A DNA stretch of 64,000 nt, taken from the NCBI RefSeq assembly GCF_963576545.1, contig NC_083648.1:22369654-22433653 (forward strand). Reading direction: 5' to 3'. Shown here one piece after another: positions 24,701 through 39,400 of this stretch (position 1 is the first letter of the stretch; each line of letters opens with the position of its first letter). The notes beneath the pieces are model-generated. The model worked only from the letters and a program-made list of their open reading frames with translations. It did no database searches and was not told the DNA's origin. The translations under genes and the position numbers were made by a program. The stretch comes from Limanda limanda (lineage: Eukaryota > Chordata > Actinopteri > Pleuronectiformes > Pleuronectidae).

Positions 24701-27403
24701 TGGAGGGGACTGCCTCCGACTGGGGCCATGCTACAACTGGAAGAAGCAGGATGGGGTTTGCAACATGGAGTGCAACAGTATACACTATGACTACGATGAT
24801 GGAGACTGCTGTGACCCGGAGGTCACAGACGTCCTCAAGACCTGCTTCGATCCCGAGTCCCCTGACAGGTGAAGTGAACAGTTACATCCCTCTCATCTCT
24901 CTGCTGTTCTGAGATTGTTTTTTTTTGTAAACACTGAGTTAGTCTCTAATTATTTCCAATTGCTACCAAATTGTAGTTTTCTTTACGGATTACTGTTAGG
25001 CCACAGTCAATTAAACCTTCTGGACTTTATTCACTTTAAAAGCCTCTACGGAAATGGAAGAGATTATGCCCCATATCAAATATGGCGACATATCCATTTG
25101 TATAAACAAACCAGGGATATATAATTGGCTTTATTGGATAGACATAATGGAGAAAGTACCAGAGGGATTGCGTTAACCGTAACCCGGTCAGGACATCATG
25201 GTCATAATTAAGACTACTTAAGCCCAGGGCTGTACAAATGAACAGCACAACATGTTACATGTGCAAATTGGCACTCTCCCTTTCCCCAGTGGCTTTAGAG
25301 GGCACTCTGTGAAGCGGGGATGGTGGGTTGAGAGGCCAAAGAACACACTTATTTTTACTAAACAACTCAAGCGGCAGCCCACTGCTTTCCATTTAGTCTG
25401 ACAGACAGGCCCATGCAGAGCTCCAAATAGCTTGCATGAGGTCTGGCAATGAGGTCGTCGGCCCAGGTTTTCAAAGACTCTATTCCTAATCCAAATTGTA
25501 ACCCCAGGCTTTAGACTGGGCCACTAAACAGAACATGTGATTTGGAGATATTTGTTTTCAATAACATATTTTAGCACTCAATGCTTTGGAGTTGACAGAC
25601 TGACAGTTTAACACAAGGAGAGTTAATGTTTTTTAGCATGTTGGATAGACATTTGTCTCCCATTTATACTTTTGTCAAATAAATCTCTCTTTACCAATAT
25701 AGAAGATTTGTTACCTCAACTTCTTGAGTTACAATAACAGACTGATGAAATGCATCTCTGTCTTAATTACCAGTGATCTTAATAATACTGATTCCAGGCT
25801 ATTGCTATTGCTAGGAATTGACTTTTGTTGATAAATAGTCAGTCAAATCAATTATGCTGAGTCTGTAATCAGCCTATAATCTACCCATCAGTGTGTTATT
25901 TTTTTTTAAATGCAGTAACTCAGTGTTCCTGGCACTGGCTGAAAGAAGCTGTAGCCACACGACTACGTTAACTACATTTCTTAGCAGAATTTGGGTCGTG
26001 CAGCTACTGTTAAAGTTGGCTCGGTAGCAGCAGCAAAACAGTTACAGTGTGAAATCGGGCTTTACACCACCTGGTTTCCAAAATCTGGGTATGGAAAGCA
26101 AACAAGGAACCTGGAGTTCACCTGAAAAACCAGAGCAATACACTCAACTGTGAGGATTTTCGGTGTCTAAAAGACAAGCTTAACTTGACAGCTCCCAATG
26201 GCCAACAGAAAGACTCTGTTGTTGTACTCTCCAGCTCCCAGGTTTGAATTTGTGCAGCTGTCTGAATGGGAAACACGCTGCTGCTGGAAAAGAACACAGG
26301 GTTTTGTTGATTTTCTCTGGAAGACACAGGTTAAAGTTAGGTAAAAGTTGAAAAAAAAGTTGGCCTGCATGTGTGTGGTCTCATTGCTTGGCCGCATGCG
26401 AGGGCCTCTTCAACTGTGTCATGAGTAAATGTTAATTTATGTTGTCCTGTCACGGGCTTGGTGGGAAATACACAGGAAGACAGACAGGGAAAATAAATGT
26501 TGGTTAAGTTAGAGTCAGATGTTCCCGGTCTATATACCCTAATCGATTGCTTGCACAAACTGAACAACAGTTATTAAAGGGTCAATCTTGTAAAATGCTC
26601 AGTGATTTATTGAAGATTTAATTAAATTGTTGCTGCAAAACAATATTCCAAAGAAAATACGTAGACCATACTGACCTTTGGGTTATAATTCGAATTGGTT
26701 TTAATAATATGTGTCAAAGATTTGGAGACATAGATGTGTTGTGTTGATTTTAATATCCCTGTTCTTTAATTTAGTATTGTATTTGCATGAGAGACTTTCA
26801 CAAATAAGTCTTCTGCTGTTCAGAATTTCAAACCTAAACTCCAGCCTCTCTATGTGTGTGCTCATATGTCATGTAAACCCTGCAGACCCTCCTTTAAAAA
26901 ACGGATGAATGGCCAACACACAGGAGATCAGGGTGTCATAAAAACTGACAGTAGCACAGGTCCTCTGGAAAGGTCCTGACCCCAGCTTGTTTACAATGCG
27001 TATGTGTGAGTGCTGCAACATGCCTGAACGCATGTAGGTTTCCCTGCATCCCGGTGCAACTTGCTGAAGCAGGGGATGTGACATTTTGCTGGCATTTGTG
27101 GAGCACCGAACCATTTTTATGTTTGTGATCTGGGTTCTTGCTACCTCCCTCCCCCTTCTGTCTAAGTTCTTAGCCAAGTATTCTGATTGTGGGACCACAT
27201 ATGTGTGCAGCTGCTGCTGGCCAGTGCAGGGCCAGAGGTTTTTGAAGCCAGCGGCTGTCACGACACAGATTTGTTGTTGAGAGCCAGTTCAAGAGCGATG
27301 GGCAGGTACGTACATTCTGGACGCAAAATGAAGAGAGAGGGGAGATGAAAGATAGAGCGAGAGAGAGATCGAGAGAGAGATCGAGAGAGAGATCGAGAGA
27401 GAG

Positions 27404-27491
<88 letters not shown>

Positions 27492-30400
27492 GTGATGGTG
27501 TGGAGAGGGACACCATGTCCACTTATGCTGAGACACATGTCCAAGATCTGCAAACATTTTTTGGTTAGCAAATCCTGGAAGGTGCACTTCCGTGGAAAGA
27601 GCTCCAGGCAACTCCTGTGAGAGATTAACCCTGTTCCAACCTTGTTTGATGCTTTACATGCAAGTGAATCTCATGCATGATATTGTTTTTTAGATCCAGG
27701 TTTATTCTGGTGAGGTTGCTGCATTGTTTCCCTGAATGGGGAATGCAGGTCCACATCTGTCTGCGATTCAATCCTTGCTCATTACTGATTCTTTGGTGTT
27801 GCCAGTCTTATGCTTTCTATGACAGTGAGCGTGCAGCTAAGCATGCTAGTTCATAGGGACATTATATTTTGATTGATATGGATTGACATTCTTTTCATTT
27901 CTCAGATTTCTTTTCTTGCCCCTTGCAGTGAAAAGGGTGGCAGATGTACCACTCAGAAGCCGTTTCACAAGTTTATTTTCTCTAGCTAGCCAACTAATTA
28001 TGCTAGCCTGGAAATATTGTCTCCAACAGACCTTTTAATGTTTTTTAAATAGAAAAAAAAGAAAAGCTTAAAAGGGCCTTAATTTTTATATAGAAATGTC
28101 ATATATCTGCCTTAAGACTGCGGCTTCAGGATTGCTCCTTGTCATTAGTGAGTCCTCTTCAAACAATTCTACAATACACTGTCACTTTTTATCATTTGCG
28201 TGCATGACGATGAACAATAAAAGACCGGGCACTAAGACCTTGGGGAGTCTGCATTGCTGCTGCGCTGGCTTTCTCACTCTGTCAAGTAACGTCTCTCATC
28301 AAGACAGCAGGATTACAGCCAAGGAGTTTAGCTCATAGTAAATGATGCACGGAGTGAAATTGTAAGTACAGGTGGTTACAGAATGTGGCTATCTGTAGTT
28401 TCTAACGTTTGTTACCTGCTTGAATTTAGGTTTACTTGAGGCAAATGAAAGGGAATATTGTAATGAGCTATGTTAACACTAAGCTAGCTAGCTAGCTATT
28501 TTGTTAGAAAATTTCTCCAGTGAGCAAGAGTGTGAACGAGCAAATTTGAAATGTAAGAAATAACTATCGACAGCTCTCTATTCTTTGCATTAATATCTAT
28601 CTCTAGTATTTTAAAACAATAATATCAGTGCCTATAGAATGTTGATGTTTATAATCAGTTAATGCTAGTCAAAACTAGTATATCCGTCTTTCCTTAACAA
28701 GCAGCAAAATTATTTCTCTCTATTTGAGAAAAGTTCATATTTGTGTTGTCAAATTTCACAATGACCCTGAAATTCTGTCTCTTCTGTTATCTTATACTGA
28801 ATGAATGCAAGCAAAGATACAGAGAAAAATCACAGTCTTTCTGATTGAACCAATCTATGAACTGTCTGAAACAATGGATATCCGCAGCCCCAAATTAGCT
28901 CAAAAAAAATTGGCGCGCGCTGCGCGCGCAAACATTCCACATCCTTAGGGGCTAAGCCCCCCCTTTCTTTCAATCCTAGAAACGTCCCTGACTCAAACTG
29001 AATTTACTTTAATACTGTTCACATGTGTGGCTTGTATGTATGTTTGAATAATTTACTGAGCCGAGGTTATTTTTTCCGACTGCACTTTTTGGGGCAATAT
29101 ACGATACATATTCCAATTGTAAAGTTGATTGGATGAGTGGTTCGTGAGATATGAGTTCCACAAACAGACAGACACGCATTTGTGGAAGTAGTAGGTAGAT
29201 GATAGTGAAGGCTCGGTGGGCCTGCCATTTTGGGAGACCCTCTCATAGGTTTTGTTTCCAGGGTATTGCCAACAAATAACCCATGGTTATTCAGGTACAT
29301 CGCACAACTTGATATGTCTGCTTAACCATCATTCATTCACACATTCACAAAAGTTTGTTTTCACTTTTTCTGTCACAAGGGAAACTTGTGGGTTGTGAGT
29401 TGATGGTAAGGATATCTCAGATGTTGGCTGGTTTTACTGGCGTATAAACTTCCCCAAATAAAATAAAGAGCAGGACTGTATTCATCAAGACCTGAGAAGC
29501 AACTGTTTGGATAACATTGAGTTTATGTAAACAAATAAGGCAAGACCCGATATGTCGAAGTATTTGACTGCTTCTCGTGTGATATATTTAGAGTCTGTCT
29601 GCGCTCACCTGAGCGTGTAGAGCAACCTGTCAACGAGAGTGTTTCAAATGGAAACACATCTTCAGTTTGACATGGTGACAGTGCTAGTGCTGACTCTGCT
29701 GTGGATACACACAGCGTTTGACTGGCCCACAAGTTGTAATTTTGTCAACTCATAACCAGGGGTTTTCTCTTCAATAATGCAGAGCCATTTATGTCTCTGC
29801 CAGGTCTGCTGTGGACCTCCACCGAGGCATCCTCTGAGTCTCAGAAGTTTTAGAGTCAACCCTTTAGTGGTCAACATTCTGTCAATTGTAATTGCACAGC
29901 CTGGGCTGATGGATACTGCACGTAGCCTCAGCTGAACTCAGCCTCAGTCGTGTAGGGAGAGCAGGGTTTCCCTGAAGCATCTTAAATCTTCAACCTTATT
30001 AAGTCAGGAAACACGCCTGATAAAACACACTCTTATTTACAGTCCTACACATACACATACACTACAGGAAGGGATTGCATCAGGGTTGAGAGTTACATGC
30101 AAATCTCTCGGCTGATGAGCAACAGATTTGGACAAATTTAGAGGTGAAGTGCCTCACTTATTGCTACAATGACAGAAGTGTATGGGTGGACGGGGATTAC
30201 AGTTTCATTTTCATCCACAGATTTCTCCCAGCTGAAGCTCTTACAGTCAGGTGATCGCTTGTCTTTTCTTCAAGCTAGAGAAACAATCTAAGCGTCTCAG
30301 AGCCAATGAGCTATTTAATGAGTTATCATATAATTTGTATTTCTTATGAGAAACCAGCACTTTTAAGCCTTATTATGATTCAAGCATGCAGTTATATTCA

Positions 30401-33400
30401 TAAATTCGGACCTACAGCCGTGCTTGATCAAAAGCATACATTTTTATGTATTTTTGAAGAAACCAACATAAAAACAAATTGCCCGAATACATCAACTAAC
30501 TGAGGTAAAGATTGAAGTATGGCTTGGTAATTTGTATACAGTTAGCTCTACAACGTAAATTGTTCAGTCACATAAAACCTTAACTCCATGCTTGAGAAAT
30601 ACAACATGAAACAATAGTCCATTACGTTATAATCGTAGGAAAAAGCAAAACTTCACAAACAAAATGATTCATACATTTAAAAAAAATGCTTTTTAACTGA
30701 TTTGAACTTAAGGTATAATGGTCCACTGGAGGACTTGAAGACTTGCCAGTTGATTTTTATTACCATGTTCTGTAGATAAGGCAGAAACCAGCTGTGAACC
30801 TACAGAAAGGAGGCGCAGCTTTATCCTAAACTGTCTGCCATGTGAACGCCATGTAGTCTGTGGGGAGCCACCGCGATTCTCTCAGATGCAGCAGGCAACC
30901 TGTGATCGGCACAAAAGGGTTCGATCTATGAAAGGAGAGAAATGACCCAGAGAAATGACAAATCACTCTAGCTTAGGCAAAACAAAATCATCATTCTGCA
31001 TGAACAGGCAGGGTAAACGGTAAGGTATCACAATCAGAAAAAGAGAGAGAGAGAGAGAGAGAATGGAGTGATGAGCTGCAGGGGGAAGTGGTTTGAACGG
31101 GTATGATTTGAAGTTACAGAGCAGAGACGACAGATTGTGTGCATTCATACTATCATCTTGAACAAACATATGCTAGAAAGAGTCATGTGCAAATATTTTG
31201 CAATATACCCTTTCGCATTAAGACAGAGTCACAGAAACTACATTTCTCTCTCTTTTTTATGTTTTAATGTGGGCAAATTCATAAACTAAGCATTAAACTA
31301 ATATTCCCTCTCAGCGGTTTATAAATCAGGTTTTATTTTCACCGCTTCAGCACTTTGAGCCCACCATCTTCCTTAGAGATGGAAGAAAGAAAAATAGTAA
31401 AATACTACTTTTAGCTAAAAAAAGTAGGTAAATATTTATATACTTGGCACATTACTGAAAGTTAAGAGGTGGTGGAAAAGTTATAGATTTGTAACTTAAC
31501 TTCAATGTTTTCTAGTTTCCAACCATCAGGTAAAATTAAGTTTACTTAGGTGTGCAACATAATCCTTATTTACCATGGACATAAATAATTATGGCTTCAC
31601 CTTTTCATCCCAAATCACTTTCATGGATGCACATGTTATGCATAATTTATTCAAAGTATTAGTATTACATTCTTATTCAGTATCATCCGTTAAGTCTGTG
31701 TTTAGAGATTAAACTTGGCTTGAATTAAAATGATGAATGTATTGTCTCCCCTTTCTTTTTCTCTCTGCAGGGCCTATATGAGTGTGAAAGAACTAAAGGA
31801 GGAGCTTCTCCTGAGCGGAACCGACACACTCAATGTTTTCTTTGCCAGCAACTCAGTCCGTGAAGAACTGGCCGGAGCTGCAACCTGGCCGTGGGCAAAG
31901 GAGGCTCTAACCCACCAAGGTGAGGAGATTAACATCAAGTTATATTAACATACATGTCAGAATATTTCATCATGTTTCATGCTTCTTTCTCTTTTGTTTG
32001 TGTAAGGTTTTCTAATTGTCCCCTTCTTCCCCTTTCTTATTTCCTCCATTTTCAAGTTATAACGTTCTACCATTCCAATTTTCTCCATGTCCTTATTTAC
32101 CAGGTGCCTTTTTCTCTTTGTTTCTTTTATCCATCCCTTCTTCTCCATCTTTGCCCTCCCCTCTTTTGTTGTTGGTATCCAAATAAGATGGGGAGAGGAA
32201 ATTAAGCTGGGAGAGATTTTCCCGGCACGTTGCCTCTTTCCATTTCCAATCATTAGGCCCCTTTTCACTGGAGAAGTATAATCAGCACAACAACAACCAA
32301 ACAAACAAATGGCAGTGTGGGCTCTGTACCACTGTTGCCACCCATGCCCACTTACCAGCTGTTCTTTATTTATGCAGGCCGTCCACTCTTCTCTTCTCGT
32401 GCCAGTACAGAGAAGAGAATGGACCACCAGAGGAAGTATCTTTCAAAGAAAATGTTCTGGTGAAAGAATCCACTGATCTCGCAAGAAACAAAATAAGTTG
32501 ATGCAGAGGAACAGGATAATAATGTAACAATTCAAAAATAAATTGAGCCTTTTAAAACAAGGTAAAATATCGCTGTTTGATTCAATGAAAATAAATGTTA
32601 ACTGTTGCCATAACAAGCACAACCCAGGTGAAGCTATATGTTCACAATAGTTTTAGTAATTCCTAAAAAAAAAACATTGTTTCATTAAAAATAAAAAAAG
32701 TAATATTACTACAATTTCTGTTCGATCTAATTTCAATGCAGATGTCTCCTCCTAACTTAAGCACTTTCTGATTTATTTGATGTAAATCGTAGAGAAACAG
32801 TTTTTCAGTGTTTATATATTTGCTCAAGCCACCACTGGAGGAAGTGGACGTCTTAGAAAAGGGTCTTTTGTGTATTGTGTCCAGCAGAGGGAGGTACCCT
32901 GAGGCCACCACAGCTTTGTACTCTACAATACAAACATCTGTTGTTGTTGTTCCCGCAGATTGAAAAACCCAATAGCTTATTTATTTATTTTATTCTGTAA
33001 ATTTATGGATGAGAGGTAGCTACTAATTCATTCAGACAGTGTTTCACTTTGTTGCTACCAGTTATTTGTCTGAGTAGAGGTTTTAAATGACACTGCTGAA
33101 TTAATTTCTCGACTGAATGTCTCCCACATGACATTTGAGTTTCTTAGCATCTGTGCCTGTTTTAAAACAGGTTAGTGGATGACAGGTCATCTCTGGAAGC
33201 CCCGTTTAGTGTCTACATATGTAATGTCTTCATCTTTCAATGTCCTCACCACTGAAAATACTGTTTCATATTAGAAAACCAATGACTGTCAGGTCTTTTC
33301 TCCATCCTGTGATTATCAACATGTTGAAACTTATATCACCACTCAAAGGCCTTATTGCAAGCATTTCTCCATAACCCACAAACCTTAACTAATTTTAAAA

Positions 33401-36400
33401 CTACTCTGTTAGATGTACTTTGTTTTTTTGATTTGATATAGTCTTTTCAATTTTCCTAATCCACTTTGTAATTGCTTTGTAAGTGTATCTTTTTTTAATG
33501 TTTATGAAAATACACTTCAAATATAGAAATATGCCAAAAAATATATAAACTTGCATTGTTAAGAAATGATAAAAAAAACATACCTCTAAATCCTCAACAG
33601 AAAAGCTGATGAGTTGTTCAAAACATAACATTTCTGGCCCAACCTGATTATAGTGCAGCAGAGCTTTTAAGAGCCTATTATTGCACAGATTTAAAAATGC
33701 AATTAAGAATCATTCTCATCATTATTATAACAGTAATGCTTATGGAAACATAAAACACTGGATTTTTCCAAAGTATTCTTCCACTCAATCTGCCAGTCTG
33801 CCTGTTAAAGCAATGTTTTCCATGTTGTGTCAACCAGTCATGATCAGGTAGGAAGTCTGATTCTCCCTCTGATCACTCATTATAATTCGTATGAATCCAG
33901 TCTGTCATCCACACTGCGCCAACTGTGGATCACCTAGAGTTCATTACTCAGCTCTTACAATATGATAAGTGAAAGTGGTATTTATTGTAGTATATAAGAC
34001 AATGCATTTCCTTTTGTAAGTTATCAGTGATTGTTTCATGAGATGAAAGAGTACATACAAGATTTCTGCCGAGCACAAATGTTCCATATCCAACCGTAAC
34101 AACCCGACTGGATCCTTTTTCTTTTTGGCTTTAAAGTTTACTTCATTGCTTATTAAATTCAATATTGCAGGGTTTTTTATTTGGTGGTCTGTTTCTCTTT
34201 TGAAAATCCCAGCTGTAGTAGATGATGTGGCGGAGTAGTGCCCCCCAACTACAAGTCAGTATAAGAATCTGGACTTTAACAACAATGCCGCATTTTTTGT
34301 GGCAGTTTGTTTTGTCCAAGAACAAATCTAATCAAATACAACATGGGTGATAGATCTGAACAAGGTTTCTCCTTTTTCAGATACAGAACAGTGGCTGAAC
34401 CTGTTATTTATTGTCTGGGTTACTTGTTGTTGCCAGGTGGGATGGTGCTGAACCCGTCTTACTTCGGCACTGTGGGCCACCACAACACCATGATCCACGA
34501 GATGGGACACATCTTCGGCCTGTATCACGTTTTCAAAGGGGTGAGCGAGCGGGACTCCTGTGATGACCCATGTCAGGTAATATTTTATATCTTATATCTG
34601 CTCTTAATTGTTTAACTGTTAACTGCCAGTATATATGCGTGGCATATGCTTTACAATAACTGCTTTTTAAGTCCTTAAGATGATAAGTGTTACACAAAAG
34701 ATAAGTGGGAATTGTCAGTGTGCTTCTTCATCAGCTGTGTGTAAAATGTGTACAAACCAACCTGGACAGAGCTTTTCACACTTCTGTGTATTTGCTAGTA
34801 GCTGAATCGTGTGTACTTTCAGGAGACCACCCCGTCCATGGAGACTGGAGATCTGTGTGCGGACACTGCCCCAACGCCCAAATCCAAAGCCTGCCACGAT
34901 CCTGGAGCTGTTAACGATACCTGCGGAGTCACAACGTACCAGGACACACCTTACAGCAACTACATGAGCTACACAGGTACAGAGGAGGAACATTCCCAGC
35001 TTTGCCTACTTGAAGCGTAATGCCAACATGTTGAGATGAATTACTGAGCCACAGAAGAGGATGCCAATTACATGGCACTGTAGGTTGTAAGAAAAGTCAT
35101 GTAACATGTAAGAGACTTGACTTTATTGTGTCTTCTATATAATAAGAAACAGTCTTTTGTGTAAGAGAAAATTCAAAACACATGTTTTTTGATTACAGTA
35201 GCAGTTTGTCTTTAATCTCTGCCATTGGTCTTTTTAAAATGGGACAGATGTGCACTTACTTAAAAAGTAACAGCTACCTCTGGAAATTTCCAATAAACTG
35301 CCACATAAATCCTGAGCATGCACAATATATACCATGTCTATCTCACAAATGGGCAAATAAATTAGGATCAATGAATTGAAAACACAACAACATCCATTGA
35401 AACCTAAAAATAACTTGCAGCCTAACGTACTTATCATAATAATAACCGTAACATTAAAATAGTAACAAAACTTTGTTCGCCAAATAGCATTGCAACTAAT
35501 TATATTGTCTATCAGTGTTTTCACATTATGTTTCCTCTATCAACCTTTTCAATGAATGCATATTTATATCTGAATGGACCTGCACTGACATTAGATTAAG
35601 ATTGTTTTAGTATTTTCTCTTCATAATAACTGTTGGACCTGACTATCTCCTGGTTTATTTATCATTGCTGCTTTCTCCATTCCTTAGTATTTCTAACCAA
35701 TGGGATAAGCTCTGTAATTACTGCTTGAACCTGATCAATGAGGATAAAAAGGGATTTTTGTTTCTGTCATTGCATCACATCAGATGACAACTGCACGAAC
35801 CATTTCACTCCCAACCAAGTGGCCAGGATGCACTGTTATCTTGACTTGGTTTACCAGAAGTGGCTGTTGGATCGTCAGCCTGCCCCGATCCCTCTGGCCC
35901 CCATAGTGGCCGACCAGAGCTCAGATTCTGTCTCGCTCTATTGGCTGCCACCTATCAGGGGACCACTTTATCAAAGGTATGATTGCTTAAGCTAATGAAG
36001 TATGACCATATTTCCAGATAGTACAAGTGGGCAAAGCTTCACGGACCTGTAAATAGCTCTCCTGGGTACGAAGGTGTGGCTCAGAAGTTAGGATAATCCA
36101 TTGATAGAGATGAGAAAGGCCTTGTTGGCCCATTGTAACATCATCAGATGAAGATGTGGCTGCAGCCTTTTCTGGGTTTCCTCTTGCTTTGTCCAGATTA
36201 CAAAGCACTACATGTAGTTCTCATACTAAGGAACATATTTACCTTATTGACAAGTGGCAGACAAAGCATCTGACATTTCAAAATCAGTGACTCTTTTTGC
36301 TTTTCCTAGCTCCTCTTTCCGCAAGTCTGTTATCAACTGCGGAGACTGTGAGAAAGATGGCGACTTCCACCAGTACGCCTACGAGGCCTCGTCACCTCGT

Positions 36401-39400
36401 ATCTGTGACACATCCGGCTACTGGACACCCGAGGAGGCAGTTGGTCAGTCACAAATGACTCTTTGTGTGTGCATGTTTGTTTGTGTGTCTTCTTTGACTA
36501 TACGTGTGTTAACTTGTGTGTTACTTTACTGAAACTGAATGCAGCCCTGCTCCAAATCCGTGGGAACACAAACCAAACTGAATCGTTGAGATTGTTGGAG
36601 CTGCACGTAAATCCGCAACTAAATTATCAACACTTTGAGTTAGATTTTCATTACTGGAATTCATTCAAATAAACAATGGCCAGGTTGAACCTAAAATTGA
36701 TACTCTACTGGTGAGGAGGGAAATTGTTGTTTTCATTCATCTTTCCTCCTAGAATCTACATTTGAGTTGTTTTCTTCCCCTGATAGGGTCAATAGTTATT
36801 GACAAGGAGGAAAGTGGCAGTTTCAGGTTAGAGTGTGTGTCCTTGATTTCTCTTGTTTCAACGGAGCAAATCAAAACCCCCACCCACCCACCCGCCCTCT
36901 CACAAGCACATACACACAGAAACACACCCACACTCTTCCCTGTAAATTTCAGGTGCGTGCGAGGCTAATGGCTCCTGGGAGAGGAAAAAGGCAGAAAATC
37001 ATTAAACGATAATTGCCCTCAGCTACAGACCTCTTTCTGTCTCTGTCTTGTTTTAGCCAAGGCGAGAACAAGGATTATTAGGCAAAGTGTCTACTCTGGG
37101 TAATGTTTGGTTGCTGTTCAAACACTGAACCTCCGTCATAAACAAATATGCCAGAAAAAAAGTGTATCCTGCAGTACTGTATTTTGAACAATGCACTTCA
37201 TCATTACGCACATGGTCCTTGTTATTCCAATCAAATTTCTGGAGAGTTTCCTCTGACATGACGAGAAGGGTGAGGGGGAAAGAACATGAAAGCAAAGAGG
37301 AAGACAAACATAAAGAAAATACAGGAAGAACGGAGAAATGAATGTAGAAACACAACAACACTTTCTTTTTTCATCAATGGAAACTCTACCCAAATATGTG
37401 GAAATCCTCTGCTGGAATTTAGGCTTTGAAAACAAGCAGCGAGGAGGAACAGGGGGATTACGGCTCCCTCTCTTTCGCTGCGGGATCATAATGATGATAA
37501 AGAGTCAATTACAGTCTTACTCTAAACAGTGGTATGCACATAGCTGAGGAGACAGCCAGTCTGCTGGCTTCCCTGGCTCCTTTTTCACTCTTTCCCACTT
37601 CTAAAGGCGAGGATGCACGGGGGTCATTTTATCAGCCAACAGAGACGGGCAACATCGCCTTCAGCAGGGAAAGGGGAATTAGGACAAATTCAATGTGGAT
37701 ATCGTAGCTGGCAACAAAAGACAAGGGGTTAATGACAAAACACCGTTGGCTAAAACTGTTGGCAAAACTGCCTGTTTACATCTTCTTAAAATGTTGCTGA
37801 TGCCAACCTTGACTAGATTGAGTCAGTTTCCAGGCTGAGGGAAAACACCAAACTGTTTCAGGAGTCAGAGCTCCTGTTGAGAGGAATTAAATTGGTTTAT
37901 GTGCTGCACGGAGCCTAAATGCAGGTTATAATTTCAAATGAGAACATTTACGGAAGGCTTTTAATTGTGCATCGTGCTGTTCATTGTGCTGCAGTTTGCA
38001 GAGTTCAGAGAGGGAGAGGATGAAAGGCAGTCAAGTCCATACCTGTATGCATTAAAATCTTATATCATATTTATAGGCTGATTGGATGAAGATGGAAATA
38101 ATACCTGTGGAAAGGAAGTGGTGGAAATGAGTCGAGGCTGCAGCAAAAATAACTATCTATGTAAAGTAAGTAGTATAGAGGTAGAAAGTAGAAACAAAAT
38201 AAATATGAGAATTAAAGCTGATAGAGTTTGTAGAAAACCACATCTACTAAGACGTTATTTATTTATTACTATGTTGCATTAAAAGCATACAGAGCTGGGT
38301 TCATAAATATTATTATTAATATCATTATAGCTATTCTGTTAAGCTAGCGACAAAATCATCAGACCCAAGGTTACAACTTTTCTCAATAAAAGCTCTGTAA
38401 TACGGCTTGATACAAAGCATTGAGCAAAAACAAAATATATTTTACTTTGAAGACAAATGCCAAAAGAGGAATTGATGTTATGAATGTTGTCATGATGAAG
38501 ATCAGCAGCCCCTGTCTGATAATCAAAGAAAAGTAAAATAATCGAAATGATCGATTAAGACGTGCTGCTGCTGTAGTTTATCAGAGGACATGGAAGAGGC
38601 CGAGTTCAACTTTGTCATCAAACTGAAGGCTTGCTCCACTGACTGCTAAAAAGTGCTGGTCATCTGTTTATTACATATTTATTAATGTTGATCATCAATG
38701 AAGTCATTGTAAGTAAACATGCAATACTTATATTAAAAAAATATACATAAATATAATGGAACAAAAATGAATTATGTCAACATAATAAACATATAATGTG
38801 AGGATATATACATGAAAATGGATTGCAGGTAAGCTTTTAAAATGCAGGCATTAATATTGCACAGTTGATAGAGTTAACCAGAGTTGTAGTGCAGTCCATA
38901 ATAGGTGCATGTGGTTTATTGGGAGCAGAGCTGGTGGTGCAGTCTGCTGCAGGAAGGAACGACCTGCGTTACCTCTACAATACCGACACCTTGGGTGGAT
39001 CAGTCTGTATTTGAAGATCTATTCAGAATATAGCCATGTGAGAGCAGTGGCTTGAGAAAAAAATACCCTGTTACCTTCTAAACTGGTTATGGAAAACAAG
39101 GACATTTTGACACGTGCTGTTTGACAGAGAGCAATAAAGGTTTGTACCTTGAAATTAGACCGATGAGAGCAAGCTGTGGGCAGGAAAACCAAAATAATAA
39201 CAACAAGAATCCAAAACAGATAAAAGTGCTCTGTGAATTGAAAATACCAATTAGCGCAGCTGTATTTAGAAAACGTGTGACTTTAATGGACATTTTATTT
39301 GTTAACTGTACCAAATAAAATTGGTGTTTCCTGAATTTCATGAAATTAACGAGCACATTCGCTCAGTAAGAGGTCAATTGAGGAGGATGGGATTTGTACC

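Larger units (their letters stand above)
24869..31770 (+). other. PAPPA2 intron 4
   Basis: A 6.9 kb intron. It holds a GATC-interrupted GA array (27355-27487), a GC palindrome plus probable repeat (28870-29200) and a short GA run (31041-31062). The open frames seen have no recognisable homology. Confidence 0.85.

Noticed and set aside
24279..24785. 168-codon minus-strand frame
   Set aside because: Antisense shadow of PAPPA2 exon 4, which carries clear LNR motifs on the plus strand.
27170..27620. Open frames through the GA array at 27.4 kb
   Set aside because: Repeat-driven SLSL and RERE translations with no conservation signal.
32663..32911. Small minus-strand frame with SGGL and SRNC motifs
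   Set aside because: AT-rich intronic DNA. No domain was recognised, and the plus strand carries a phrase typical of fish repeats.
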